The notes beneath the pieces are model-generated. The model searched no databases, was not told the origin of the DNA, and saw only the letters and a program-made list of their open reading frames with translations. From Bacteroidales bacterium (GTDB taxonomy: Bacteria; Bacteroidota; Bacteroidia; Bacteroidales; Muribaculaceae), in NCBI GenBank assembly GCA_004553485.1, contig SFLG01000014.1, positions 1 to 52,965 of the forward strand: 52,965 bases of DNA, read 5' to 3'. Shown here one piece after another: positions 8,201-15,301 of this stretch; positions within the stretch are counted from its first letter, which is position 1; every line of letters begins with the position of its first letter. A program made the translations under genes and the position numbers.

Positions 8201-10526
8201 CGACCGGGGCAAGGTCAAGAGTGTACTTGCCGGGGACTATCTTGCTGTCGAGATTTATCTTCACCTTGGGGGCCGACATGACTTCGCCGCTGAGAATTTC
8301 CTTGTCGTCATTGAGGCGCATCAGACGGTAGTTGAGCGGTGCTTTTATCGTGTCGCCGGCAGCTGCTGTCACGACAGCCTCAATGTCAAGGCCCCGCGAG
8401 GCATCGACATTCTCGCCTCCAATAAGATAGGCGTTCAGCGATGCCCGATAGCGGGCGTTAAACGACTTATAATCAGTGACTGTTGTGCCGTCCGGTGCGG
8501 TAGCGGTTATCTCTGCCCGGCACCAGCCTGTGCCGTCGGGGATAGCAAAGACAAGGCTGAATTTACCATCCGAGCCGGTCAGACCGGTCTTCACCAGTGT
8601 CGTGTCGGCTTCCCGGTCATCAGACTCCAACTCCAGGCCCATCATTATTTCAGAGCCTGCCAGTCCCGTGCCGCTGTAGTTGGAGAGTTTGCCGCTGATG
8701 GTGACTTTGTTACCGTCCGGAACGGCTGTTATCTGCGTCAGGCGGGCCCCGAGCAGCTTAAAGTCGGCAACCTCGAAATTTGTCAGGCCGCAGGGACTCG
8801 GGCCATTGGGGTTATGTTCGAATGCTTCTATTGAGAAGGTGCCGGTCTCGCTGTCCGCGGGGACGAGGAACGAGCCGATGGCCCTGCCGTAGCTGTCGGT
8901 GACGACGCGCACGGTATCAATATTCTCTTCGACTTCATCGCTAAGCACGACATCAAGGTCGAGTCCCTCGGCCATCTTGCCGTCGCCACCGGCGGCGAGG
9001 AGCCAGCGTATGCTGTCGCCGGGGCTGACAACACTCAAATCGGTAGTGAGGTTAAAGTCAATCCCACGCAATGTGTTGTTTGCTTTGGGAAGCACACTGC
9101 AGCCCATATTTTCATACATCAGCGACACGGTGCCTTTTTTGAGCACCAGGTCGCCGCGCCGGTCGTTGGGGATGGTCACACGGCCGTCGGCGTCGGTGAC
9201 ACCCTGCCAGCGCGTCTTGCCCTTCTGCATCAGCACGGTGGTGACGCCACTGACCGGGCGACCTGTCACGGCATCGGCCACCGTCAGATGCCTGCCCGTC
9301 TTCGTCGATGTATAGACGGGCACAAAGGGCGTCGCCATTGTGGCCACACTGCCCTCCAGGCCCTTGGCCGAAAGGATGTAATATCCCGTTTCAAGGCTGA
9401 TTTTCAACGTGGTATCAGCCTTTCCGCCCAACCGGTAAATGAAGTTGCCGGTCGAGACAGGCCGTACATTTTTTCTGGGGCTACGGGCATTGATCCACGA
9501 CTGATAGTCGGCATACCTCTTTGCCGTCAGCACAAGGGTATCGATATTACGTACATCGACACTGACATCAGCCGGACTGCCCGACGGGATAAATCTGCTG
9601 ATACGCACCTCGGCAGTCTTTTGCAGCAGTTCTTTTTTCTGATTTCGCAGCAAGGGCTCGATCCAGCTTCCGCTGCCGACTTTCAGCGCCTCGTCAAGAG
9701 CCGTCTCAACCGTCTTTTTGTTTGTGCGGTAATTGTCATCCGCCAGGTAGGGTTGGACAAACTGCCACAACACCAGCGCGTTGTACTTGTTTTGTGCTTT
9801 CGCGTATGCCTCGGCGATGTTGAGCCATCCTTTTATGTTGCTATTGCCCAACTTCTCTCCCAGCAGGTAGTAGTAGCGGGGCGACTCGGGTTTGGCCCGG
9901 AGCATGCTCTCTTCAGCGATGCGTACGGTCAGTGCTCCGTAGTCGAGTATTTCTCCGGAGGCAGAAGCCACGAAATCGCTCAGCGTGGGGAAATACTGAA
10001 GGGTCAGCCGGTCGGCCTCGATGACCCTTGTCAGCGACGCCAGCGGCATGTCGCCGGCATTGTTCCAGGCACTGAGGCAGAGCGAGTCGATGAGGGAGTT
10101 GAACATCTTGCCCGACCACTCGCTCATATCGGCGGGACGCGGCGTCAGCGGCAGCTCGCGCTGGTTGAACTGCCAGCGGTTCGACCGGTAGTAGTTGCTC
10201 AGCAGACGTGCGGCATACAAGTCGAACAGAGCGCGCATCTGCTTGTCCTTCAGCCCGGAGGCAACATCCATCACCCGCTTTATCGTCCGGGGGCGGGTCT
10301 GCCGGTCGATAAGCGAATTGGCCTCGCCGGACAGCATCAGGGCCTCGAGCTGGCCGAGGACGTCGCCCGAGCGTACCGACACGTCGTAGAGCGAGTCGGC
10401 CGATTTGAGCACGGTCTTGGGGTACGCGAAGTCGGGGGCCAGCACCCGTTCCGCCGCAAAGGCGCACATCGTCACGGCACAGGCAGCCAGCAACGTCGAC
10501 AGTCTTTTAATCAGTATTCCTTTCAT
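5286..10526 (-). CDS. Secreted alpha-2-macroglobulin family protein
   Basis: This 1746-residue protein has an N-terminal signal peptide (KRLSTLLAACAVTMCAFA). Repeated beta-sandwich MG-type domains occupy the first 900 residues. The core A2M segment lies near residues 1060-1110 (ALWQPMLTTGADGRLTVPF, NTMWQMMVSAWTKEG). A long alpha-rich domain at about 1260-1560 corresponds to the thioester domain, and a beta-rich C-terminal domain follows. The usual thioester signature CxEQ is not visible where it is expected. Like other thioester-less bacterial members, it would trap proteases or act structurally by shape change only. A sequence resembling a SusC/TonB-box lead (LLGDVVVAYGV, about residue 1042) precedes the A2M core. 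No pbpC partner is nearby. Confidence 0.88.
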   Translation of the reverse strand: MKGILIKRLSTLLAACAVTMCAFAAERVLAPDFAYPKTVLKSADSLYDVSVRSGDVLGQLEALMLSGEANSLIDRQTRPRTIKRVMDVASGLKDKQMRALFDLYAARLLSNYYRSNRWQFNQRELPLTPRPADMSEWSGKMFNSLIDSLCLSAWNNAGDMPLASLTRVIEADRLTLQYFPTLSDFVASASGEILDYGALTVRIAEESMLRAKPESPRYYYLLGEKLGNSNIKGWLNIAEAYAKAQNKYNALVLWQFVQPYLADDNYRTNKKTVETALDEALKVGSGSWIEPLLRNQKKELLQKTAEVRISRFIPSGSPADVSVDVRNIDTLVLTAKRYADYQSWINARSPRKNVRPVSTGNFIYRLGGKADTTLKISLETGYYILSAKGLEGSVATMATPFVPVYTSTKTGRHLTVADAVTGRPVSGVTTVLMQKGKTRWQGVTDADGRVTIPNDRRGDLVLKKGTVSLMYENMGCSVLPKANNTLRGIDFNLTTDLSVVSPGDSIRWLLAAGGDGKMAEGLDLDVVLSDEVEENIDTVRVVTDSYGRAIGSFLVPADSETGTFSIEAFEHNPNGPSPCGLTNFEVADFKLLGARLTQITAVPDGNKVTISGKLSNYSGTGLAGSEIMMGLELESDDREADTTLVKTGLTGSDGKFSLVFAIPDGTGWCRAEITATAPDGTTVTDYKSFNARYRASLNAYLIGGENVDASRGLDIEAVVTAAAGDTIKAPLNYRLMRLNDDKEILSGEVMSAPKVKINLDSKIVPGKYTLDLAPVDTTLCMSKRFYVVTIYRTDTDKLPVESVMWMPNDSLIGLSTSVWLTAAFNTKDGGCRFETHELKGGYHNLYEVFDLSDAVYGDELTLFTVHDGATVGKTLPIKNRSTQKINITLESFRDKVVSGSKESWTLRVTDAKGRGVDAAVAVNVYDSRLDQLWAPSIFRVYISSPNLYSLSVRRADGNLWETFVQRLTLEDVVSVEAPQWRWISSPYGMVMYKSNRLNARIYGSRAPMATVDMAVAKNEAVETESEMEAGDVQIDEDKATTDGSELLGDVVVAYGVSDGTIEVKTLDDVVLRTDDKYSALWQPMLTTGADGRLTVPFDVPNSNTMWQMMVSAWTKEGYSTAIRRTFVSNKPVTVSLNAPQFVRAGDEVTVQALLVNTTDAAREVDVRLESIASDSETPDVYTRTVTLPAMGNTALPIEVKVPVTADSVRFVIRALSGNNSDGEAVALAVLPSQSRVTESRNFYLNPGQDSWSAEVPAQQGSAFEAELSYTGNPMWTVVSSLPEFTGDVLPTAGSQANAYFGAAIALSLMKEHPELEIKFNKSDLKRTMDGARKVLGDLQNSDGGWKWGEWSSRSSVYVTAQVLDQMATLKRAGMLDDSRMESMIKRALPYYDDAVEHTDMRYVITRSAFATPAMSLNGRKVSNATIQYINKNWKKFSIPEKTLAACALEYSGNKSMARTLMGSLDQFGTQTADKGFEFMNVSSLQTYAWLLECYGAIVPKSQIVDGIRQYLIVRRQGEAWGNNTVTSFIVASMINSGTPWTVPAGKVTVSVDGRDTVPAMQDKLGRFDIRLDGRSVKLTRSDATTPAYGALITRYTAPSAEVRAFSDGEISIEKKLNVQNPDGTWRAFDAATDTLRVGQKVRTLLTVKTDRPMSRVIVTDQRAATFVPVIQLSGWVYGDGISAYRENRTAATNLYLEYVPKGTWMLTYDFTVNNAGTFNSGVAVATCSEAPALTAHSSGCLLHVAR

Positions 10527-10564
10527 ATCTTTATGATTACTTATTTAAGTTTCGCAAGCTCAAC

Positions 10565-10623
10565 TTAAACCTATAAACTTATAAACCTCAAATTTCCGAG
10601 CTCTTATAGAACTTGAAAATTTG
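10565..10623 (-). repeat. Octamer array plus long hairpin, copy A
   Basis: On the plus strand three 8-bp units (TTAAACCT, ATAAACTT, ATAAACCT at 10565-10588) are followed directly by an imperfect 15-bp hairpin (10589-10603 with 10609-10623, 5-base loop). In the direction of transcription the hairpin comes 2 bp after the U32 gene stop and the array follows it. The same arrangement occurs at 21024-21090 and 26024-26080. It probably works as a terminator or 3' end element. Confidence 0.7.
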
Positions 10624-10625
10624 AA

Positions 10626-12491
10626 TTATTTTAACGGAAGGGCTACAACGCGCATACGGCATTGGGCGCAGTCAAACTCGAGGCGCATGTCGCGCACGCG
10701 GCCATCGGTGTGGCGCAGGGTGAGCGGACCTTTGAGCAGACGTCCGCCGGGGGTCTTCAGGCAGTGGCCGAGCTCGCGGCGCAGGCAGTAGCGCGAGGTC
10801 ATCACGTGCACCTCGCCCTCGCGGTGCGACGGGTCGGGGTCGGTCTCCAGCGACGGCTCGATGTCGGTGGCGCCGTGGTCGCGGTAAAACTGTACGGCCA
10901 CGCTGTTGGCCACGTTGTTGTGCATCGTCAGGTGCGAGTCCTCGGGCCATTGCGCGGCCTTGTCCTCGGGGAGGCGACGGGGGCGCTCGTATGTTGCCGC
11001 GGCGGCGTGGTCGAGCATCTCCACAGCCCGGCGGCGCAGGGCCGTCAGCACCGACGCGGGCACAAAGACCTCGCCGAGGCTGTCGTCGATGCGGCCGGCA
11101 GCGTAGATGGTGTCGCCGAGCTTCTCCAGCACGCGCCGGCGGGCGTCAAGCTGGGGCGACCGTGCCGCCGACAGCTCGCACTCAGCCACCGTCTCGACAC
11201 GGCAGCCGCGCTCGTCGGCCAGCTCGAGGGCCATTCCGCCGGGCACAGCGCGCAGACTCATCGCCACGGCGATGCGGCGGCGGGGACGGGCGGCTTGCAG
11301 GACGTCGTCGTAGGCTTTGTCAAAGTTGCGCATCAGCCGCGTCCCCGGCTTGACACGCACGTCGGCGGCGGTGTGGACAACGTTGCCCTCTATCTTGTTG
11401 ATGCGAAAGCCGTTGTATATACCCAGCGAGTCGAAGTAGCCCAGACCGTCGCCATTCTGCAGCGGCAGAGTGGCCTTTACGGCAAAGCGGCGCGGCGAGA
11501 TGACTTTTGTCACCGTGCCCACATCCTCGCCGGTCCACTTCGGCGTCAGCGACGAGGCGAGTGTCTGCGCCTTGATGCCTGCTATGCCGTCGAGGGCGTA
11601 GGTGGTGAACCCGCGGTTGAAGACTTTGGTGAGGACGGGGTCGAAGCCCGGGGTGGACCTGCCCGCCGAGGCACGCACAAAGGCGCCGGCAGACTCGGCC
11701 ACAACCTTGTCCAGCTCGCGCGACAGGGCGGCGACGGTGACGGCGACATAGTCGGCCGACTTAAGCCGTCCCTCTATCTTGAAGCTGGAGACGCCGGCGC
11801 GGGCCATATCGCCCATCCGGCGCGACCGGTTGAGGTCTTTCAGCGACAGCAGATAGCGGTTGCGCACGACGGTGTTGCCGTCGCCGTCAACAAGGTCGTA
11901 GGGCAGACGGCAAATCTGGGCGCACTCGCCGCGGTTTGCCGAGCGGCCACCGTTAACCAGGCTGGCCCGGCAGTCGCCGCTGTAGCTGACACACAGCGCG
12001 CCGTGCACAAAGGCCTCGAGGGGCACGGTAACGGCGTCGGCGTAGGCGCGTATCTCGTCCAGCGACGCCTCGCGCGGCAACACGATACAGCTCATACCCA
12101 CGTCCTGCAGGAAGCGGGCGCGGGCCGGCGTGCGGGCGTCGCATTGGGTGGAGGCATGGAGGGCGATGGGCGGGATGGGCAGACGCAGCAGCGACATATC
12201 CTGCACTATCAGCGCGTCCACACCGGCGGCATACAGCTCGCCGATGGCGGCGACGGCCTCGTCAAGCTCGTCCTCAAATATTAATGTGTTGAAGGTGACG
12301 TAGACCTTTACCCTGAACCGGTGCGCGTAGTCGCACACACGCTTTATGTCGGCCACCGGGTTTGCCGCCGCGGCACGGGCGCCGTGGTGCGGGCCGCCCA
12401 TGTACACGGCATCGGCGCCACAGTCGATGGCGACGATGGCGGTTTCGGCATCCTTGGCGGGTGCCAGCAGTTCGAGCGGGCGCGGTTTCAT
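10626..12491 (-). CDS. rlhA: U32 peptidase-family protein, RlhA-like 23S rRNA hydroxylase
   Basis: This 621-residue cytoplasmic protein of the U32 family opens with PLELLAPAKDAETAIVAIDC and the GADAVYMGG barrel motif. The hallmark cysteine cluster follows (GALCVSYSGDC, then NRGECAQICRLPYDL). The C-terminal third resembles the extra domain of the long U32 proteins such as E. coli RlhA, which hydroxylates C2501 of 23S rRNA. The shorter relatives TrhP and UbiU lack it. The C-terminal CAQCRM pair may bind metal. Annotation as a protease is historical. A dispersed hairpin/octamer element follows the stop. The assignment to RlhA rather than another long U32 member is by length and domain layout. 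Confidence 0.8.
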   Translation of the reverse strand: MKPRPLELLAPAKDAETAIVAIDCGADAVYMGGPHHGARAAAANPVADIKRVCDYAHRFRVKVYVTFNTLIFEDELDEAVAAIGELYAAGVDALIVQDMSLLRLPIPPIALHASTQCDARTPARARFLQDVGMSCIVLPREASLDEIRAYADAVTVPLEAFVHGALCVSYSGDCRASLVNGGRSANRGECAQICRLPYDLVDGDGNTVVRNRYLLSLKDLNRSRRMGDMARAGVSSFKIEGRLKSADYVAVTVAALSRELDKVVAESAGAFVRASAGRSTPGFDPVLTKVFNRGFTTYALDGIAGIKAQTLASSLTPKWTGEDVGTVTKVISPRRFAVKATLPLQNGDGLGYFDSLGIYNGFRINKIEGNVVHTAADVRVKPGTRLMRNFDKAYDDVLQAARPRRRIAVAMSLRAVPGGMALELADERGCRVETVAECELSAARSPQLDARRRVLEKLGDTIYAAGRIDDSLGEVFVPASVLTALRRRAVEMLDHAAAATYERPRRLPEDKAAQWPEDSHLTMHNNVANSVAVQFYRDHGATDIEPSLETDPDPSHREGEVHVMTSRYCLRRELGHCLKTPGGRLLKGPLTLRHTDGRVRDMRLEFDCAQCRMRVVALPLK

Positions 12492-12547
12492 TATAACTTT
12501 CGTTTCAAGTTTGTTTGCAAGTTATTTTTAAGACACTCGCGGGCGGG

Positions 12548-13153
12548 TTAAGGTTTAGAGCCCGTTCCACTAATTTTTTTCGCGGCGGGCTTTTTGCGTA
12601 CCGAGAAGCCGAAGTGCCCCAACTTCTCGCCAAGGGCGTAGTAGCCGCCGTGGGCGTATGCCATCAGCCCGGCGCCGACAAGGTCGAAGGCGCCCGTCTC
12701 CGGGTCGATGTACCGCTCGTCGGCAAGCACACCCACCACGCGGGCGATGAACATATCGTGACTGCCCAGGTGCACGATGTCCTGCACGCGGCACTCGATG
12801 GCCAGCGGCGACTCGCCCACATAGGGGCAGGTGACATTTACCCCCGGCACCGGCGTCAGACCCGTCTCGCGCCACTTGTCGTAGTCGCGGCCCGAGCGCA
12901 CCCCGCACCAGTCGGTGGCACGGGCCATGGCCGCAGTGGTGAGGTTGAGGGTGAACTGCATCTCGTCGCGGATGATGCCGTAGCTGTGACGCGACGGGTT
13001 GATCGAAATATACAGCATGGCCGGATTGGTGCAGATGGTGCCCGTCCACGCCACCGTGATGAGGTTGCGCGTCGAGGGCATGCTGCCGCAGCTGACAAGG
13101 GCTGCCGGCACAGGGTAGACCATCGTCCCCGGTTTCCATTCTATGTGTGACAT
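12548..13153 (-). CDS. Flavin reductase-like FMN-binding protein
   Basis: This 201-residue split-barrel protein belongs to the DIM6/NTAB flavin reductase family. It has the typical opening (WKPGTMVYPVPAALVSCG), then NLITVAWTGTICTNPAMLYISI, SRHSYGIIRDEMQFTLNL and a C-terminal AYAHGGYYALGEKLGHFGF. It should bind FMN and reduce it or an unknown electron acceptor; the substrate cannot be read from sequence. The last codons (ISGTGSKP) are encoded by the GGAACGGGCTCT word of the dispersed element, so the C-terminus may have been extended by it. An 18-bp duplication of the start region precedes the ATG (see 13154-13171). Confidence 0.85.
   Translation of the reverse strand: MSHIEWKPGTMVYPVPAALVSCGSMPSTRNLITVAWTGTICTNPAMLYISINPSRHSYGIIRDEMQFTLNLTTAAMARATDWCGVRSGRDYDKWRETGLTPVPGVNVTCPYVGESPLAIECRVQDIVHLGSHDMFIARVVGVLADERYIDPETGAFDLVGAGLMAYAHGGYYALGEKLGHFGFSVRKKPAAKKISGTGSKP
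12554..12568 (+). repeat. Lone copy of the TTTAGAGCCCGTTCC motif
   Basis: This 15-base word is identical to the opening of the dispersed element at 52867. Here it lies inside the last codons of the flavin reductase gene, antisense to it. The rest of the element is absent. Confidence 0.55.
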
Positions 13154-13171
13154 TTATATTATGTGTGACAT
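13154..13171 (-). other. Five-codon leader ORF made by an 18-bp duplication
   Basis: The 14-base word TATGTGTGACATTT occurs at 13142-13155 and again at 13160-13173, offset by 18 bp. On the minus strand the upstream copy reads ATG TCA CAC ATA ATA TAA (MSHII, stop). The stop codon ends exactly at the base before the flavin reductase ATG, whose own codons also begin MSHI. Whether the leader is translated is unknown. Confidence 0.55.
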
Positions 13172-13328
13172 TTTTTATGTTAGATGTAGGCTCTAATCCT
13201 CCCCCGACAAATAATTTGAGGCACAAATTACATACGCATTATTCGCATATATTCGCCATGCGCAGTGCCGGAGGCCAGTACAAAAGTAGTTTAATTCTGC
13301 CAATTTTGGGGGCATGCAGGCAATTTTC

Positions 13329-13360
13329 TTTGCACGGCAAGGCAAATTGTCGTACATTTG
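13329..13360 (+). promoter_or_regulatory. Promoter of the fumarase gene
   Basis: TTTG (13329-13332), a 20-bp spacer and TACATTTG (13353-13360) match the Bacteroidetes consensus exactly. Transcription would begin near 13366, about 35 nt before the ATG at 13401. Confidence 0.85.
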
Positions 13361-13400
13361 CAACATACAAAATCGATACAAACCCTATATCTTATACAAC

Positions 13401-15050
13401 ATGGCAACCAAACCGTTCCACTATCAGCCGATGTTCCCCCTCGGCCCCGACACAACCGAATACTACCACCTTACCTCGGACTACGTGAAGGTAGAAAACT
13501 GGGGTGGCCACGAATTTCTGGTCATCGACCCCGAAGCCCTCACCGTCCTTGCCCGCCAGTGCACCCACGACAACGCCTTTATGCTGCGCCGCGAGCACAA
13601 CGAGATGGTAGCCAAAATCCTCCACGACCCCGAAGCCAGCGAGAACGACAAGTTTGTCGCCCTCACCATGCTGCGCAACGCCGAAGTAGCCGCCAAGGGT
13701 GTCCTCCCCTTCTGCCAGGACACCGGCACAGCCATCATCCACGGCGAGAAAGGCCAGAACGTCTACACCGGCTGCGATGACGCCGAAAAGCTCAGCAAGG
13801 GCGTCTACGACACCTACACCACCGACAACCTGCGTTACAGCCAGAACGCCCCCCTCAACATGTACGACGAGGTCAACACCGGCTGCAACCTGCCCGCCCA
13901 GATTGACATACACGCCGAAGAGGGCGACGAGTACAAGTTCCTCTTCGTCGCCAAAGGCGGCGGCTCGGCCAACAAGACCTACCTCTATCAGGAGACCAAG
14001 GCCCTCATCAACCCCAAGACCCTCCTCCCCTTCCTGGTGGAGAAGATGAAGACCCTCGGCACGGCAGCCTGCCCGCCCTACCACATCGCCTTCGTCATCG
14101 GCGGCACCTCGGCCGAGAAGAACCTCGAGACCGTCAAAAAGGCCTCGGTGAAGTACTACGACAACCTGCCCACCGAGGGCAACGAGTACGGCCAGGCCTT
14201 CCGCGACCTCGAGCTGGAGAAAGAGCTTAAGAAGTGCACCGAGGAGATAGGCTTCGGCGCTCAGTTCGGCGGCAAATACTACGCCCACGACATCCGTGTC
14301 ATCCGCCTGCCCCGCCACGGCGCCTCGTGCCCTGTGGGCCTGGGCGTAAGCTGCTCGGCCGACCGCAACATCAAGGCCAAGATCAACCGCGAGGGCCTGT
14401 GGATCGAGAAACTCGACAGCAACCCCGGCGAGCTCATCCCCGAGAGCATGCGCAACGAGACCGAGGGCAAAGCCGTCTCCATCGACCTCAACCGTCCTAT
14501 GGCCGACATCCTCAAGGAGCTCACCAAATATCCCGTGGCAACACGCCTGTCGCTCAACGGCACCATCATCGTCGCCCGCGACATCGCCCACGCCAAAATC
14601 AAAGCCCGCCTCGACGCCGGCGAGCCCATGCCCCAGTACCTCAAGGACCACCCCGTATACTACGCCGGCCCCGCCAAGACGCCCAAGGGCGCGCCCTCAG
14701 GCTCGTTCGGCCCCACTACGGCAGGCCGCATGGACCCCTACGTCGACCAGTTCCAGGCTGCCGGTGGCTCGATGGTGATGATTGCCAAGGGCAACCGAAG
14801 CCAGCAGGTTACCGACGCCTGCCACAAGCACGGCGGCTTCTACCTCGGCTCGATAGGCGGCCCCGCCGCCGTCCTCGCCCAGAACAGCATCAAGAGCGTC
14901 AAGCTCCTCGAATATCCCGAGCTGGGTATGGAGGCCATCTACCAGATTGAGGTAGAGAACTTCCCCGCCTTCATCCTCGTCGACGACAAGGGCAACGACT
15001 TCTTCAAGCAGATTGCCCAGAAGTGCAACTCCTGCTCGCTGAACAAGTAA
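13401..15050 (+). CDS. fumB: Class I (iron-sulfur) fumarate hydratase
   Basis: This 549-residue enzyme interconverts fumarate and malate, part of the reductive succinate pathway of anaerobic Bacteroidales. It is the oxygen-sensitive class I type with the 4Fe-4S cluster, not the class II FumC. Cysteines of the cluster motifs are visible in LPFCQDTGTA, TGCNLPAQID and GASCPVGLGVSC. The C-terminal beta domain includes SFGPTTAGRMDPYVDQF and SIGGPAAVLA. The start at ATG 13401 fits the promoter at 13329-13360; 29 in-frame residues upstream lie across the promoter and are excluded. It is monocistronic, closed by the terminator at 15075-15105. The fumA/fumB distinction cannot be drawn here. Confidence 0.95.
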   Translation: MATKPFHYQPMFPLGPDTTEYYHLTSDYVKVENWGGHEFLVIDPEALTVLARQCTHDNAFMLRREHNEMVAKILHDPEASENDKFVALTMLRNAEVAAKGVLPFCQDTGTAIIHGEKGQNVYTGCDDAEKLSKGVYDTYTTDNLRYSQNAPLNMYDEVNTGCNLPAQIDIHAEEGDEYKFLFVAKGGGSANKTYLYQETKALINPKTLLPFLVEKMKTLGTAACPPYHIAFVIGGTSAEKNLETVKKASVKYYDNLPTEGNEYGQAFRDLELEKELKKCTEEIGFGAQFGGKYYAHDIRVIRLPRHGASCPVGLGVSCSADRNIKAKINREGLWIEKLDSNPGELIPESMRNETEGKAVSIDLNRPMADILKELTKYPVATRLSLNGTIIVARDIAHAKIKARLDAGEPMPQYLKDHPVYYAGPAKTPKGAPSGSFGPTTAGRMDPYVDQFQAAGGSMVMIAKGNRSQQVTDACHKHGGFYLGSIGGPAAVLAQNSIKSVKLLEYPELGMEAIYQIEVENFPAFILVDDKGNDFFKQIAQKCNSCSLNK

Positions 15051-15074
15051 GCTCGTCCAACCCCGCACCACCAC

Positions 15075-15105
15075 AAGGCCGCACCCGTCACGGGCGCGGC
15101 CTTTT
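15075..15105 (+). terminator. Intrinsic terminator of the fumarase gene
   Basis: AAGGCCGC pairs with GCGGCCTT, an inner CCCG/CGGG stem tightens the hairpin, and a TTTTAT run follows. Confidence 0.9.
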
Positions 15106-15155
15106 ATGTTAAAATGTTAAAGAGGCTGTTGTTTGTCAATATATTAGGGCGATGA

Positions 15156-15187
15156 TTTGCGCCAAAAAACTTTTTTTGCTACCTTTG
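15156..15187 (+). promoter_or_regulatory. Promoter of the secreted protein at 15302
   Basis: TTTG (15156-15159), a 20-bp spacer and TACCTTTG (15180-15187) match the consensus exactly. The 5' leader would be about 109 nt, long enough to carry regulation, but no convincing structure was seen. Confidence 0.8.
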
Positions 15188-15301
15188 CCATGATTTTTGG
15201 TATCAAAAATCGGCTCTACCCAATCTATATTGATACCTGCACTGGTTTGTAAACCACTCATTGACTCATCAATCAAGAATAATTCTATAACACAATTAAT
15301 T

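Noticed and set aside
12570..13226. 218-codon minus-strand frame overlapping the flavin reductase
   Set aside because: Out-of-frame shadow rich in Arg/His/Gly; the 201-residue frame has the family motifs.
13281..13288. TACTTTTG on the minus strand as promoter of the flavin reductase
   Set aside because: It fits the -7 box but no TTTG or ATTG lies at 19-21 bp spacing.
13314..13400. In-frame N-terminal extension of fumarase
   Set aside because: It crosses the consensus promoter and the expected transcription start; ATG 13401 begins the family-conserved part.
15197..15301. In-frame extension of the secreted protein at 15302
   Set aside because: A signal peptide begins at 15302; the extension would bury it.
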